The notes: generated by a model not told the origin, from the letters alone. 64,000 nucleotides of DNA from Vaginella massiliensis (GCF_900089075.1 NZ_LT593746.1:1075207-1139206); one strand, 5' to 3'. Counted from the stretch's first letter, positions 15,795 through 25,419 are shown. Made by a program: numbers and translations.

Positions 15795-17948
15795 TTATCT
15801 TCTTATATCGCGCAACACATGGATAGACTCTTCTAAATACAAGTCTTTTTCTAAAGATTTGTGCCAATTTTCTCGGCGTGTTTTCAGCACGGTGTCATTT
15901 TTTATTTTTTGCAATTCGCGTTGTGTGTTGCTAAATTTCAACTTGTTTTTGTATTTGTCCAAAACCTCAAACTTTTCGATGTTCTTTTCGCGGCCATCTC
16001 TGAATTTTTTATAATCTTCCAAGTTCAACGGAATCGATTTGGTGTCTTCCAACGACTTCATAAACTTAGCACTTTCATCAATCAATCTCAGGTTGGCGTT
16101 ATCAGAAAGTCGAGCTTTACTTCTTTCGATAATGGTTTGCAAATTGATTTCTGGTTTCCAACGTTCGATATTCAGTGCCGCGATTTGATCCCAAGGGAGT
16201 GATTCTTTACGAGAACCTTCATTTATTTCGCTATAGGTGTATTGATCTACCATCGCGATATCAGAATTTACGCCTCGCAACTGTGTCGATCCACCATTTA
16301 CACGGTAGAATTTTTGAATTGTTAATTTCAGCGCGCCTAACTCTTCCGAGCGGTTTTGTTGATCTACTGGAAAAATGGTTTGCACGGTTCCTTTACCAAA
16401 AGATTGTGGGCTACCCACGACAACGGCTCTGCCATAATCTTGCATGGCAGCCGCTAAGATTTCAGAAGCAGATGCCGACAATTCGTTGATCATCACCACC
16501 AAAGGTCCGTCGTAAGCAATCATCGGGTCTCGATCTTCGTGTATTTTCATCATACCGTCGCTTCTTTTTACTTGTACGATTGGTCCGTTTTTAATAAACA
16601 ATCCAGCGATTTCGATTACTTCTTCCAACGATCCTCCTGGGTTGTTTCGAACGTCCATCACAAGCCCTTTGATGTTTTCTTTTTTCAGTTCGTTTATCTC
16701 TCTCAGAATATCATCCGAAGGATCTCGGCTTTCTGTGCCATTCATACTGGTATAGAATTCTGGGAGGTAGATGATGCCGTATTTGTCGCCTTTCTCGTCG
16801 GTAATCACAGCCGATCTTGCAAAGGTTTCATCGGTTTCGATAATGTCTCGGATCAACGAAATTTCTTGTTGCGAACCATCTTTTTTCTTAACGGTAAGGA
16901 TAACTTCTGTTCCTTTTTTACCTCGAATCAGGCGAATGGCTTCGTCTAAGAGCATGCCTACAATATTCACGGCTTCGCCTTTCTTACCTTGGGCTACTTT
17001 TATGATTTGATCACCAACTTGCAATCGTCCATCTTTCCAAGCGGGACCACCAACCACAAGGCTGGCAATGGTTGCATAGCCTTTTTTGTCTTGCAATTGC
17101 GCTCCGATTCCTTCTAATTGTCCAGACATGCTGATGTCTAAATCTTCTTTATCTTGAGGTGAAAAATATACGGTATGCGGATCGTATTGTACCGTGAAAC
17201 TATTCATATACATCGAGAAATAGGTCTCGCGTTTGCGTTGCTTCAGTCTGCGGAAATAATCTAGGATTAAATCTTTCACTTCGTCTCGTGCGATTTTTTC
17301 TACCTCGTTGAATGGCGTGTCCTTGGTAATTTTTTTCTTATTATCGCTGTCGTCAAGTGTATTTTCTTTGGTTTCGCCGATAGAATCTTTTTGTTTTTTA
17401 CGCTCGTCCAATTCGTCTTGCATCGAAATGATTTCGAGCATGATGTTGTACTTCAAATATTTTCGCCAACGATCTTTTAGTTCGGCTTTGTCTTTGGCAT
17501 AATCGATGGTTTTGGGGTCGATTACAAAATCTTCTTTTACCGTGAAGTCCATCGGTTGCTCAAAGATTTCTTTCGAAAAAGCTTCAACCTCTTCTATGCG
17601 TTTGTAGATGGTGTCTACGGTAGCAAAATAGAAGGTAAGGTCTTCGTTGTTGAAAAAATCGTCTTGATTGTGAATGTCTTTTTTGAAGTAATCATAATCC
17701 GATTTCAACAACAATCGTTTTGCAGGGTCGATGAATTCTAAATATTTGGCAAAAACTTTTTCCGAAAAATTATCATTGATTGTTGCCGGTTTGTAATGAA
17801 TGTATTTTAGCGTAGTGCGTGTATTACGCATGATTTTTTTGTAATCATCTTCATTTTCTTTATCGCTTGCAAATGGTTTACAAAAGCAAAATGCTAAGAA
17901 ACTCATCGATAAAAATGCAAGGAGGATATACGTTTTCTTTATCAGCAT
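15795..17948 (-). CDS. prc: carboxy-terminal processing protease (Prc/Tsp, S41A)
   Basis: 717-residue periplasmic tail-specific protease that trims lipoproteins and cell-wall hydrolases. The N-terminus has a hydrophobic segment followed by CFCKP, which may be a lipobox. A helical domain (about 30-260), a PDZ domain (about 272-355, GQLEGIGAQL and GGPAWKDGRLQVGDQI) and the S41 catalytic core follow, with the serine in SASASEI (near 495) and the lysine in SFGKGTVQ (near 519). The C-terminal Lys-rich helical region resembles DUF3340 of Prc. The -7 box at 18010-18003 serves it; the OppC-like permease gene follows by 4 bp. Confidence 0.93.
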   Translation of the reverse strand: MLIKKTYILLAFLSMSFLAFCFCKPFASDKENEDDYKKIMRNTRTTLKYIHYKPATINDNFSEKVFAKYLEFIDPAKRLLLKSDYDYFKKDIHNQDDFFNNEDLTFYFATVDTIYKRIEEVEAFSKEIFEQPMDFTVKEDFVIDPKTIDYAKDKAELKDRWRKYLKYNIMLEIISMQDELDERKKQKDSIGETKENTLDDSDNKKKITKDTPFNEVEKIARDEVKDLILDYFRRLKQRKRETYFSMYMNSFTVQYDPHTVYFSPQDKEDLDISMSGQLEGIGAQLQDKKGYATIASLVVGGPAWKDGRLQVGDQIIKVAQGKKGEAVNIVGMLLDEAIRLIRGKKGTEVILTVKKKDGSQQEISLIRDIIETDETFARSAVITDEKGDKYGIIYLPEFYTSMNGTESRDPSDDILREINELKKENIKGLVMDVRNNPGGSLEEVIEIAGLFIKNGPIVQVKRSDGMMKIHEDRDPMIAYDGPLVVMINELSASASEILAAAMQDYGRAVVVGSPQSFGKGTVQTIFPVDQQNRSEELGALKLTIQKFYRVNGGSTQLRGVNSDIAMVDQYTYSEINEGSRKESLPWDQIAALNIERWKPEINLQTIIERSKARLSDNANLRLIDESAKFMKSLEDTKSIPLNLEDYKKFRDGREKNIEKFEVLDKYKNKLKFSNTQRELQKIKNDTVLKTRRENWHKSLEKDLYLEESIHVLRDIRR

Positions 17949-18002
17949 ATGTTTTCTTTATCTATGGATTTTGAAATAAAAATTTAAATTTTATTTAATC
18001 TT

Positions 18003-18010
18003 CAAATATA
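18003..18010 (-). promoter_or_regulatory. -7 box of the prc operon
   Basis: Minus strand TATATTTG, full match to TAnnTTTG, about 54 nt before the prc start. It faces the surE promoter at 18043-18050. Confidence 0.6.
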
Positions 18011-18042
18011 AAACCAAAAAATCGGATTTCGATTCTATTTTT

Positions 18043-18050
18043 TACATTTG
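18043..18050 (+). promoter_or_regulatory. -7 box of surE
   Basis: TACATTTG, full match to TAnnTTTG, 28 nt before the surE ATG. Confidence 0.6.
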
Positions 18051-18078
18051 TAATGAAACCGATAAAAGTAATTAGAAA

Positions 18079-18846
18079 ATGAAAAGACCGCTAATTTTAG
18101 TCACCAACGATGATGGGATTACGGCTCCTGGTATACGAGCGCTAATCGATATGGTAAAGGATTTTGGTGATATTTATGTGGTAGCACCCGATAGTCCGCA
18201 AAGCGGAATGGGGCATGCTGTTACCATACACTCGATCATCAAACTAGAAGAGATTGTGGTAGAAGATTCTACCCGCAAAGAATTTTCGTGCTCTGGTACT
18301 CCAGTAGACTGTGTGAAATTGGCGGTGAGCAATATTTTGCCAAGAAGACCAGATTTGTGTGTTTCTGGTATCAATCACGGCTCCAACTCGTCGATCAATG
18401 TAATCTATTCTGGTACGATGTCTGCCGCGGTAGAGGCGGGGATAGAAGGGATTTCGGCTATTGGTTTTTCGTTAGATGATTTTTCGTACAATGCCGATTT
18501 CGAGCCTGCGCGCGAATACATACAAAAAATAGTGAAAGAAGTCCTCGAAAAAGGCTTGCCAAGAGGCGTAGTGTTGAATGTGAATATTCCGAAGTTACCA
18601 AAAGAAGAGTTGAAAGGGGTGAGGGTGTGTAGACAAGCCGATGCCAAATGGTACGAGGAGTTTGATAAACGCACAGATCCACGAGGTAGAACTTATTATT
18701 GGATGTCGGGCGAGTTTAAGAATTTGGACAAAGGCGAGGATACCGATGAATATTATTTGTCACAGGGGTATATTTCGGTCGTGCCAATTCGCTACGATTT
18801 GACTGCCCATCATGTTTTATCTGAACTGAAAAATTGGGATTTGTAA
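18079..18846 (+). CDS. surE: 5'/3'-nucleotidase SurE
   Basis: 255-residue metal-dependent phosphatase of nucleoside monophosphates. Diagnostic motifs: the N-terminal ILVTNDDGITAPGIRAL with metal-binding Asp11/Asp12, APDSPQSGMGHAVT with the metal-binding Ser, GTPVDCVKLA, and SGINHGSN with the metal-binding Asn. Length fits the family. It is a single gene with its own promoter, terminated by a hairpin shared with the converging TPR gene. Confidence 0.95.
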   Translation: MKRPLILVTNDDGITAPGIRALIDMVKDFGDIYVVAPDSPQSGMGHAVTIHSIIKLEEIVVEDSTRKEFSCSGTPVDCVKLAVSNILPRRPDLCVSGINHGSNSSINVIYSGTMSAAVEAGIEGISAIGFSLDDFSYNADFEPAREYIQKIVKEVLEKGLPRGVVLNVNIPKLPKEELKGVRVCRQADAKWYEEFDKRTDPRGRTYYWMSGEFKNLDKGEDTDEYYLSQGYISVVPIRYDLTAHHVLSELKNWDL

Positions 18847-18907
18847 TTCTTGAAGAGTGGTTTTTTTTGAACGCTTTTCGCGAAATTTGTCCTTGAATTG
18901 AATCGAT

Positions 18908-18943
18908 AAAAAAAGCTTAGATACCACGATCTAAGCTTTTTTT
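18908..18943. terminator. bidirectional terminator between surE and the TPR gene
   Basis: aaaaaaagcttaga (18908-18921) pairs perfectly with tctaagcttttttt (18930-18943) over an 8-nt loop; A and T runs serve both directions. Confidence 0.9.
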
Positions 18944-18962
18944 GTTATCACAAAAAATGTTA

Positions 18963-20147
18963 TTACTTACCAATCAAAGATTTTTCGAGCGCTCTGAACT
19001 CGTCTTCTTTTGTTTGATTTTCGGTAGCACGGTAAGCATTGATTAAATATCGTACATACTGAACATTTTTCTTGTCCAACTCATATGCTTTCTGTAAATA
19101 TGGCAAAGCCTCTGTGTAAGCGTCTTTACGTTTTTTGGTGTACTCGTCGTAAATCGCTCGTTGATTTTTAGAATTTCCGAGGTTGTTGTTGATTTTTTCG
19201 ACATACTCTTTCTCGTTATTTAAAATCGTCAATGCCATGTTCACGTTTGATTCTAAGTGATTCGGATTCAACGCTAACGATTTCTTGAAAGCCTCTTTTG
19301 CTTTGTCGACTTCATTGTCTTGTAAATAAAGTGTTCCTAAATTATAAAGGCTCGCTTGATCGTTCGGGTTGATTTTGATCGACTCTTCCAACTGTTTTTT
19401 CATTTTATCTCCGTTGCCCGTAACTTGATAGATTGCGGTGGCAAGCGTCGAGATGTCGCTATCGTTCGGATATTTTTTCAACGCTTCTTCCAAGATTGGG
19501 TCAAACGTTTTGCTGGTGTACAAGTTGTTCAACGCCAATACGTACAAATCTCGGTTGTAATCTTTGGTTTGGGTTTGCGACATACCCGTAAAGTTGGCTG
19601 CAGCTAATTCTTTGATGATTTTGAGTGAGTTGGTAAAATCTTTTGCGTTGTAATATGTAATTGCTGCTTGATATTTGTATAATTCATCGGTTGCGCCTAA
19701 AGCTTTGGTTAAATTGTAGATGTCTAAGAATTTTGGTGCAGCAGTTTTATAATCTTTTTTGTCTAAAGCTGTATTGGCTTCATCCAAGACTTTGTTTGCC
19801 AAAGCAGAGACTTCAGAGTTCAGAAGAATGCCGAATTTCTGCGTCAGTTCTTGCGTTTTTGGTTTTGCATAATTACCATTTGCAATTGCTTTGTTTAGCT
19901 CTTCTTCTGAGTAATAGTATTCTTCTTTTTTGGTGTCTTTATTGCGTATAATGTAGACTTTCCCATTTTCATATTTTCCTAATGCTGCGAGTTCTGTCGC
20001 TGCTTTAGAAGCTTCACCAATAGAGAGCAGACGTTTTGCTTCGTTGTAATGTTTCTCTGCTAATTTCGATGGTTCGGTTGTCAATTCTTGGGCAAAAGAA
20101 ACTCCGATAGCTAAAACCAATCCTAATGATAAAACGAATTTTTTCAT
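18963..20147 (-). CDS. exported tetratricopeptide-repeat protein
   Basis: 394 residues with a signal peptide (MKKFVLSLGLVLAIGVSFAQ). A region at about 25-105 contains VYIIRNKDTKKEEYYYSEEE. Helical repeats fill about 110-390; the clearest canonical TPR is SLYNLGTLYLQDNEVDKAKE followed by AFKKSLALNPNH. TPR proteins act as scaffolds; no partner is indicated. It lies 17 bp after the gyrA stop and probably shares the gyrA transcript. A -7 box of its own is not visible in the gap. Confidence 0.82.
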   Translation of the reverse strand: MKKFVLSLGLVLAIGVSFAQELTTEPSKLAEKHYNEAKRLLSIGEASKAATELAALGKYENGKVYIIRNKDTKKEEYYYSEEELNKAIANGNYAKPKTQELTQKFGILLNSEVSALANKVLDEANTALDKKDYKTAAPKFLDIYNLTKALGATDELYKYQAAITYYNAKDFTNSLKIIKELAAANFTGMSQTQTKDYNRDLYVLALNNLYTSKTFDPILEEALKKYPNDSDISTLATAIYQVTGNGDKMKKQLEESIKINPNDQASLYNLGTLYLQDNEVDKAKEAFKKSLALNPNHLESNVNMALTILNNEKEYVEKINNNLGNSKNQRAIYDEYTKKRKDAYTEALPYLQKAYELDKKNVQYVRYLINAYRATENQTKEDEFRALEKSLIGK

Positions 20148-20164
20148 GTTTTTTTGTTTTATTT

Positions 20165-22735
20165 TTATTCTTCAGTCGAATGATCTTCGGCTGGATTTTC
20201 ATTATTAGACTCTGAATTGTTTTCAAGGATTGTACCATTTTCATCGGTCAACTCCTCGTTCTCATCCTCTACTTCTTCTTCGATTTCAACTTTTGCTATG
20301 GCTGCAATTTCATCATTGTTTTTCAGGTTGATGAGTCGAACACCTTGTGTTGCTCGTCCCATCACGCGAATCTGATCCAATCCTGTACGAATGGCAACAC
20401 CCGATTTGTTGATGATCATCAGATCGTTGTCGTCGGTTACAGATTCTATGGCAATCAATTTTCCAGTTTTCTCGGTAATGTTCAGCGTGGTTACGCCTTT
20501 TCCACCACGATTGGTTTCGCGATAGTCTTCTATAGAGGTGCGTTTTCCGTAGCCTTTTTCAGAAACGACCAAAACGGTTTCGTTTTCGATATCCGACACG
20601 ACAATCATACCGATTACTTCATTGTCTGGTTCTTCACCGAGATTGATACCTCTTACTCCAGAAGCTGTTCGACCCATTGGGCGTACTTTTTCGTCGTAGA
20701 ATCTGATGGCTTTACCGTATTTAGAGGCGATCATGATTTGCGATTTTCCATCGGTCAGCAAGGCTTCCAAAAGCGTATCGCCTTCGCGAACTGTAATCGC
20801 ATTGATTCCGTTGGCGCGTGGTCGAGAGTAGGCTTCCAAAGAGGTTTTCTTGATGATACCATTTTTGGTAACCATGATGACGTAGTTGTTGCGTACGTAT
20901 TCTTCATCCATCAAATCGTGGGTGCGGATGTAGGCTTTTACTTTGTCGTCTGGTTCTATATTGATCAAGTTTTGGATGGCTCTACCTTTCGAGGTTCTCG
21001 ATCCTTCTGGAATTTCGAATACTCTGAGCCAGAAACATTTTCCTTTTTCGGTAAAGAACAGCATGTATTGGTGATTGGTCGCCACCACAATGTATTCTAA
21101 GAAATCTTCGTCACGTGTTGTGGCTGCTCGGTTTCCAACTCCGCCACGCGATTGTTTTTTATATTCTGATAATGAGGTGCGTTTGATGTAGCCCATTCTA
21201 GAGATGGTGAGCACTACATTTTCGTCTGGAATCAAATCTTCCATGTTGAAATCTCCTCCAGAATAGTCGATGTCCGTTCTTCTTTCATCTCCATACTTCG
21301 ACTTGATTTCGAGCAACTCTTCTTTGATGATGCTGTATCGCAAGTTTACATCGTCTAAAATGCTTTGCAAGTAGTTGATGGTTTTCATGATTTCTTCGTA
21401 TTCTGCACGAATTTTATCAATTTCAAGTCCAGTGAGAGTTCTGAGGCGTAACTCTAAGATTGCTCTTGCCTGAATCTCCGACAAATCGAATGCCGCCATC
21501 AATGCTTCTCGAGCGACATCTGGAGTTTCGCTTTCGCGAATGATTTTTATTGCTCTGTCCAAATCGTCTTGCGTGCCCACCACTTTCATGTATCCTTCTA
21601 AGATGTGTGCACGTTCTTTGGCTTTTTTCAATTCGAATTCTGTTCGGCGAACCACCACATCATGACGGTGATTTACGAAGTGGATGATGATGTCTTTCAG
21701 GTTCAATTGTTCTGGTCGACCATTGACCAAAGCAATGTTGTTGACGCTGAAAGATGATTGTAATTGGGTGAATTTGAATAGCTTGTTCAGTACAACGTTG
21801 GGTACTGCATCCATTTTCAACACATAAACAATGCGCATTCCTTTACGATCCGACTCGTCGCGAATCTCCGAAATTCCGTCGAGTTTTCCATCCTTTACCA
21901 AATCGGCAGTTTTGGCAATCATGTCTGCTTTGTTTACTTGGTATGGAATTTCGTTTACGATGATGCAATTGCGTCCGTCCACCTCTTCAAAAGTAGTTTT
22001 TGCACGCAAAACAACTCGGCCACGTCCTGTTTCGAATGCTTGTTTTACGCCATCATAACCATAGATAGTTCCTCCCGTAGGGAAGTCTGGTGCTTTGATA
22101 TGTTGCATCAATTCTTCTATGGTGATGTCGTTGTTGTCGATATAAGCGATGGTACCGTCTATGGCTTCGCTCAGGTTATGCGGTGCCATATTGGTCGCCA
22201 TTCCTACTGCAATACCCGCCGCACCGTTCACCAACAAGGTTGGGATGCGCGATGGCAATACGGTTGGCTCGTATATGGTATCGTCGAAATTGAGTCTGAA
22301 ATCTACTGTTTCTTTGTCTATATCTGCCAACAATTCGTCAGATATTTTTTGTAGTCTTGCTTCGGTATAACGCATTGCTGCAGGTGGGTCACCATCAACA
22401 GAACCGTAATTACCCTGTCCGTCTACAAGTAGATAACGCAGAGACCATGGTTGCGCCATGCGGACCATGGTGTCGTAAACAGAACTGTCACCATGCGGGT
22501 GAAATTTACCTAAAACCTCTCCAACAATACGAGCAGATTTTTTATAAGCACGATTTGAAAATACCCCTAATTCGTACATTCCAAATAACACTCTTCTGTG
22601 TACAGGCTTCAGCCCATCGCGTACATCTGGGAGTGCACGAGAAACAATCACCGACATCGAATAATCGATGTAAGCTGATTTCATTTCGTCTTCAATGTTA
22701 ATGGGAATTAGTTTTTCTCCTTCAGTCATATTCAT
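20165..22735 (-). CDS. gyrA: DNA gyrase subunit A
   Basis: 856-residue breakage-reunion subunit of gyrase. The catalytic tyrosine is Tyr123 in AMRYTEARL. The quinolone-determining region reads [17 protein letters not shown], with Ser84 and Asp88 at the positions of E. coli Ser83 and Asp87, so the common resistance substitutions are absent. The C-terminal half holds the beta-pinwheel; the GyrA box is a variant, QSRGGVG instead of QRRGGKG. An acidic tail ([16 protein letters not shown]) ends the protein. The first ATG (22735) is used; another lies two codons later. Its mRNA probably continues into the TPR gene. Confidence 0.97.
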   Translation of the reverse strand: MNMTEGEKLIPINIEDEMKSAYIDYSMSVIVSRALPDVRDGLKPVHRRVLFGMYELGVFSNRAYKKSARIVGEVLGKFHPHGDSSVYDTMVRMAQPWSLRYLLVDGQGNYGSVDGDPPAAMRYTEARLQKISDELLADIDKETVDFRLNFDDTIYEPTVLPSRIPTLLVNGAAGIAVGMATNMAPHNLSEAIDGTIAYIDNNDITIEELMQHIKAPDFPTGGTIYGYDGVKQAFETGRGRVVLRAKTTFEEVDGRNCIIVNEIPYQVNKADMIAKTADLVKDGKLDGISEIRDESDRKGMRIVYVLKMDAVPNVVLNKLFKFTQLQSSFSVNNIALVNGRPEQLNLKDIIIHFVNHRHDVVVRRTEFELKKAKERAHILEGYMKVVGTQDDLDRAIKIIRESETPDVAREALMAAFDLSEIQARAILELRLRTLTGLEIDKIRAEYEEIMKTINYLQSILDDVNLRYSIIKEELLEIKSKYGDERRTDIDYSGGDFNMEDLIPDENVVLTISRMGYIKRTSLSEYKKQSRGGVGNRAATTRDEDFLEYIVVATNHQYMLFFTEKGKCFWLRVFEIPEGSRTSKGRAIQNLINIEPDDKVKAYIRTHDLMDEEYVRNNYVIMVTKNGIIKKTSLEAYSRPRANGINAITVREGDTLLEALLTDGKSQIMIASKYGKAIRFYDEKVRPMGRTASGVRGINLGEEPDNEVIGMIVVSDIENETVLVVSEKGYGKRTSIEDYRETNRGGKGVTTLNITEKTGKLIAIESVTDDNDLMIINKSGVAIRTGLDQIRVMGRATQGVRLINLKNNDEIAAIAKVEIEEEVEDENEELTDENGTILENNSESNNENPAEDHSTEE

Positions 22736-22849
22736 ATATTATATAAGGGTGTAAAATTACAAAATTTTAATCGAATAAGGTGACTGATTGATGATAGAAT
22801 TATCAACAAAATATTATTGAAACTTTGTGTTTAATTCATAAAATAATTA

Positions 22850-22857
22850 TAAATTTG
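22850..22857 (+). promoter_or_regulatory. candidate -7 box upstream of rpmH
   Basis: TAAATTTG matches TAnnTTTG, 163 nt before the rpmH ATG and 18 nt before a GTG-started short ORF. It may be a second, distal promoter. Confidence 0.35.
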
Positions 22858-22875
22858 CCCCCAATAAAACTGTGA

Positions 22876-23028
22876 GTGAATATTATTAATCCTTCAGAAG
22901 TTGCTTCCCGAAAGGCTTTTGAGGTTAATTTGCTAAAATTCACAGATGTTTTAAATTTTAATAGAAAAAATAATTATATTTGCAACCCCATTCGTGTAAT
23001 GGATTCCAAACTTTGTAAAGATGAGTAA
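22876..23028 (+). CDS. possible 50-residue ORF upstream of rpmH
   Basis: A GTG-started frame ([20 protein letters not shown]) runs 50 codons and ends 8 nt inside rpmH. It is preceded by a TAAATTTG box at 22850-22857. The composition is plausible for a protein, but GTG starts are uncommon here and an open frame of this length is not rare by chance. I recognise no family. Confidence 0.25.
   Translation: MNIINPSEVASRKAFEVNLLKFTDVLNFNRKNNYICNPIRVMDSKLCKDE
22975..22982 (+). promoter_or_regulatory. -7 box of rpmH
   Basis: TATATTTG, full match to TAnnTTTG, 38 nt before the rpmH ATG. Confidence 0.6.
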
Positions 23029-23179
23029 GAGAACATTTCAACCAAGTAACAGAAAGAAAAGAAACAAACACGGGTTCCGTGAGCGTATGTCGACTAAAAA
23101 TGGTCGTAGAGTATTAGCAAATCGTAGAAGAAAAGGCAGAAAAGCATTGACGATTAGCGAAGTTAGAGCTAAACGATAA
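23021..23179 (+). CDS. rpmH: 50S ribosomal protein L34
   Basis: 52 residues, highly basic. The L34 signature is complete: [20 protein letters not shown], then [20 protein letters not shown] and a KALTISE tail slightly longer than in E. coli (46 residues). L34 sits near the exit side of the 50S subunit and assembles late. It is a stand-alone gene here, not in the usual rpmH-rnpA pair, with its own -7 box. Confidence 0.95.
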   Translation: MSKRTFQPSNRKKRNKHGFRERMSTKNGRRVLANRRRKGRKALTISEVRAKR

Positions 23180-23234
23180 TAGCTACTATTTAATAATTTT
23201 AAAGCTTGAGAGGAAACTTTCAGGCTTTTTTATT

Positions 23235-23242
23235 TATATTTG
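23235..23242 (+). promoter_or_regulatory. -7 box of the FtsE-like gene
   Basis: TATATTTG, 20 nt before the ATG at 23263; it rules out the upstream in-frame start at 23206. Confidence 0.6.
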
Positions 23243-23262
23243 TTTTACAAAGAATAGAGAAA

Positions 23263-23961
23263 ATGTCTGAATTGAATAATGTCATCGAGCTCAATAGCGC
23301 ATCAGTTTATCAACGTAGTCACCTGGTTTTGAGTGGTGTAAATTTCCAATTGAAAGAGGGTGAATTTGTCTACCTCATCGGGAAAACTGGTAGCGGAAAG
23401 AGTAGCTTGATGAAGGTCTTATATGGTGATTTGCCTTTGGAATCGGGTAAAGGATCGGTTGTGGGTTATGATCTGAAGAATCTAAAAATTGGTAAAATTC
23501 CAGATCTCCGTCGTCATCTCGGAATTGTGTTTCAAGATTTTCAGTTGTTGACAGATCGTACCGTAGAGCAAAATCTCAGCTTTGTCTTGAAAGCAACCGG
23601 TTGGAAGAATTCGCAAATGATAAAAGATCGTATCGATCAAGTGTTGGATAGCGTAGGAATGCTGTCGAAAAAGAAAATGATGCCATTTCGTCTATCGGGT
23701 GGTGAACAGCAAAGGGTGGCTATTGCGCGTGCTTTACTGAATTCGCCAAAGTTGATTTTGGCCGATGAACCTACTGGAAATTTAGACCCAGAGACCTCCA
23801 ACGAAATCATGAACCTTCTTTTGTCGGTATCGAAACTCAACAACTGTGCGGTAATGATGGCAACACATGATTACGACATCATTCGAAAATTTCCGGCACG
23901 CATGTTGAAATGCGAAAACGAAAAGGTAGTAGAATATTTTCCAGAAATGTTAGAAAATTAA
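23263..23961 (+). CDS. ftsE: FtsE-like ABC ATPase of cell division
   Basis: 232 residues. Walker A GKTGSGKSS, Q-loop FQDFQLL, signature [10 protein letters not shown], Walker B LILADEPTG and switch His in ATHDYDI are all present, so it is an active-type ATPase. The sequence DLRRHLGIVFQDFQLLTDRT is typical of FtsE, which with FtsX controls peptidoglycan hydrolases at the division site. No ftsX is adjacent, as is usual in Bacteroidota. LolD-type ATPases are related, but a separate LolD-like gene lies at 55517. The start at 23263 is chosen because of the upstream -7 box. Confidence 0.85.
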   Translation: MSELNNVIELNSASVYQRSHLVLSGVNFQLKEGEFVYLIGKTGSGKSSLMKVLYGDLPLESGKGSVVGYDLKNLKIGKIPDLRRHLGIVFQDFQLLTDRTVEQNLSFVLKATGWKNSQMIKDRIDQVLDSVGMLSKKKMMPFRLSGGEQQRVAIARALLNSPKLILADEPTGNLDPETSNEIMNLLLSVSKLNNCAVMMATHDYDIIRKFPARMLKCENEKVVEYFPEMLEN

Positions 23962-23998
23962 TAGCATTTCAGCGGAAATTTAAAATATAAAAAACTTG

Positions 23999-24045
23999 AT
24001 TGCACTGCTCCAAAAAAGTTAGATTGGGTCGGTGCAATTTTTTTT
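23999..24045. terminator. terminator between ftsE and the converging glycosyltransferase
   Basis: attgcac (23999-24005) pairs with gtgcaat (24032-24038); eight T follow, and on the other strand T-rich sequence follows too. The 26-nt loop is long. Confidence 0.6.
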
Positions 24046-24055
24046 GTTCTCTTTA

Positions 24056-25174
24056 TTAAACCTTAAACCGATCGAAAATTTCTTTTAATTTCTGCTCTTC
24101 ATTTTCCCAACAAAGTTTACGCGAGGCAATGGTAAGATTCTCTCGATAGTGCGTTTTTCCGTTTGCGAGCATTTGTTCTATTTTCGATTTTATTTCGTCT
24201 GGTTCATGATTTCGAATCACTTCACCAATGTCGTAAGTATTGATGATCTTTTCGATTTCTGGCAGATTCGACCCGAGAACCGGAACCCTCGCTTGGATAT
24301 AATCGAACAGTTTGTTGGGCAAAGCATAACGATAGCTCAGACCGTGATCTTCTTCTATGCTGATGCCGATGTCTGCCAAAGGCGTGATACTCTTCAGAAG
24401 ATCTGCATTTACTCTTCCTAAAAAATGAACCCTGTCTTGTAGTTGAAGATTGTGGCGTAGTTTTTCGATTGTTGCTTTATTTGGTCCATCGCCAACAATC
24501 CACAATTGAGCAAAATCGATAAATTGAAAAGCAGCAATCATCTTTTCTAGTCCGCGACTAATGTTTACATCGCCCTGGTACAAAACAATGGGCTGATCTA
24601 AGGGATTGGGTGGTAAAGGAAAAAAAACGGTTTCTTCTGTTTCATTCCATTTTATCAGTTTCGGGAGGTTTCGAATCACTGCGGGTTTTACCTTGTATTC
24701 TTGCTCGAACCACGTTGCATATCCTTCGCTTACGGTATAAAAATGTTTGATTTTCGGAATTAAAAATCGCTCGAGCATTTTCCAGACTTTTTTAGTCCGA
24801 GGTCGAGCACTCAGCGAAGGCATTTCAGAATAGATTTCGTGGCTATCGAAAACCAAAGGTCTTTTCTTTAGTTTACTGATGAGGTAATAAGGCAAAAGCG
24901 TGTCCAAATCGTTGGCAAGCAAAATGGTTTGTTGGTCGGTTCTCTCCCATAAAACCCAAAACAACTTCCAATTATATTCCAAATAAAACTTGTACGAATC
25001 TTTGTAATGAACATGGATGAGGTGTGTACGAAAAGGTTTGTCCAACTTTCGACTTCCTCGATGATCCGACCCAATGAGTTCGACATCGAAACCAAACTTC
25101 AATAAAGAACGGCAAACCTTGTCTAATCGTTGATCGTTTTCGATATTATTGATAACAGCTGCGAGAATTTTCAA
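24056..25174 (-). CDS. GT4-type glycosyltransferase
   Basis: 373 residues if started at the TTG at 25174 (KILAAVINNIENDQRLDKVC), which fits the beginning of a GT-B N-terminal domain; another TTG at 25216 would add 14 residues, and no ATG is available. The N-domain has PLVFDSHEIYSE. The C-domain has VLYQGDVNISRGLEKMIAAF, LWIVGDGPNKATIEKL and the glutamate-containing segment ALPNKLFDYIQARVPVLGSN, where retaining GT4 enzymes bind the sugar nucleotide. It presumably acts in surface polysaccharide synthesis. It overlaps the end of a small ORF upstream. Confidence 0.82.
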   Translation of the reverse strand: MKILAAVINNIENDQRLDKVCRSLLKFGFDVELIGSDHRGSRKLDKPFRTHLIHVHYKDSYKFYLEYNWKLFWVLWERTDQQTILLANDLDTLLPYYLISKLKKRPLVFDSHEIYSEMPSLSARPRTKKVWKMLERFLIPKIKHFYTVSEGYATWFEQEYKVKPAVIRNLPKLIKWNETEETVFFPLPPNPLDQPIVLYQGDVNISRGLEKMIAAFQFIDFAQLWIVGDGPNKATIEKLRHNLQLQDRVHFLGRVNADLLKSITPLADIGISIEEDHGLSYRYALPNKLFDYIQARVPVLGSNLPEIEKIINTYDIGEVIRNHEPDEIKSKIEQMLANGKTHYRENLTIASRKLCWENEEQKLKEIFDRFKV

Positions 25175-25343
25175 AACTAAGCGATGTTTTTTTGATGAAT
25201 AGATTGTGAAACTCAACCCAAAATAAAAATGCCAAAACGAATCGAATCTCGTGTGCGTTGTTCAAAACAAATGGCATCACGATAAAAATCGTGACCGAGT
25301 AACCGATGATTTCAGCAAGTTTTAATTGGTAGAAAGTAGCCAT
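25146..25343 (-). CDS. small hydrophobic protein, hypothetical
   Basis: 65 residues with two predicted membrane helices (LAEIIGYSVTIFIVMPFVL and IRFVLAFLFWVEFHNLFI). A TAATTTTG box at 25383-25376 lies 32 nt before the ATG at 25343, so it would be the first gene of the glycosyltransferase transcript. It overlaps that gene by 29 bp or more. I recognise no family; the promoter placement is the main support. Confidence 0.4.
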   Translation of the reverse strand: MATFYQLKLAEIIGYSVTIFIVMPFVLNNAHEIRFVLAFLFWVEFHNLFIKKTSLSFENSRSCYQ

Positions 25344-25375
25344 CTTGTGAATGTTGTGTTCGATAAAGTATCGTT

Positions 25376-25383
25376 CAAAATTA
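25376..25383 (-). promoter_or_regulatory. -7 box of the glycosyltransferase transcript
   Basis: Minus strand TAATTTTG, full match to TAnnTTTG, back to back with the kdsA box. Confidence 0.5.
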
Positions 25384-25407
25384 ATAAAAATTACATAATA
25401 AGTTTCT

Positions 25408-25415
25408 TATCTTTG
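25408..25415 (+). promoter_or_regulatory. -7 box of kdsA
   Basis: TATCTTTG, full match to TAnnTTTG, only 4 nt before the kdsA ATG, which suggests a leaderless or nearly leaderless mRNA. Confidence 0.5.
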
Positions 25416-25419
25416 CCTA

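Noticed and set aside
20345-21100. 251-codon open frame on the plus strand
   Set aside because: It is antisense to gyrA, has an aromatic-rich composition typical of a shadow frame, and no promoter.
22160-22735. Quinolone-resistance mutation in gyrA
   Set aside because: Ser84 and Asp88, equivalent to E. coli Ser83 and Asp87, are unchanged.
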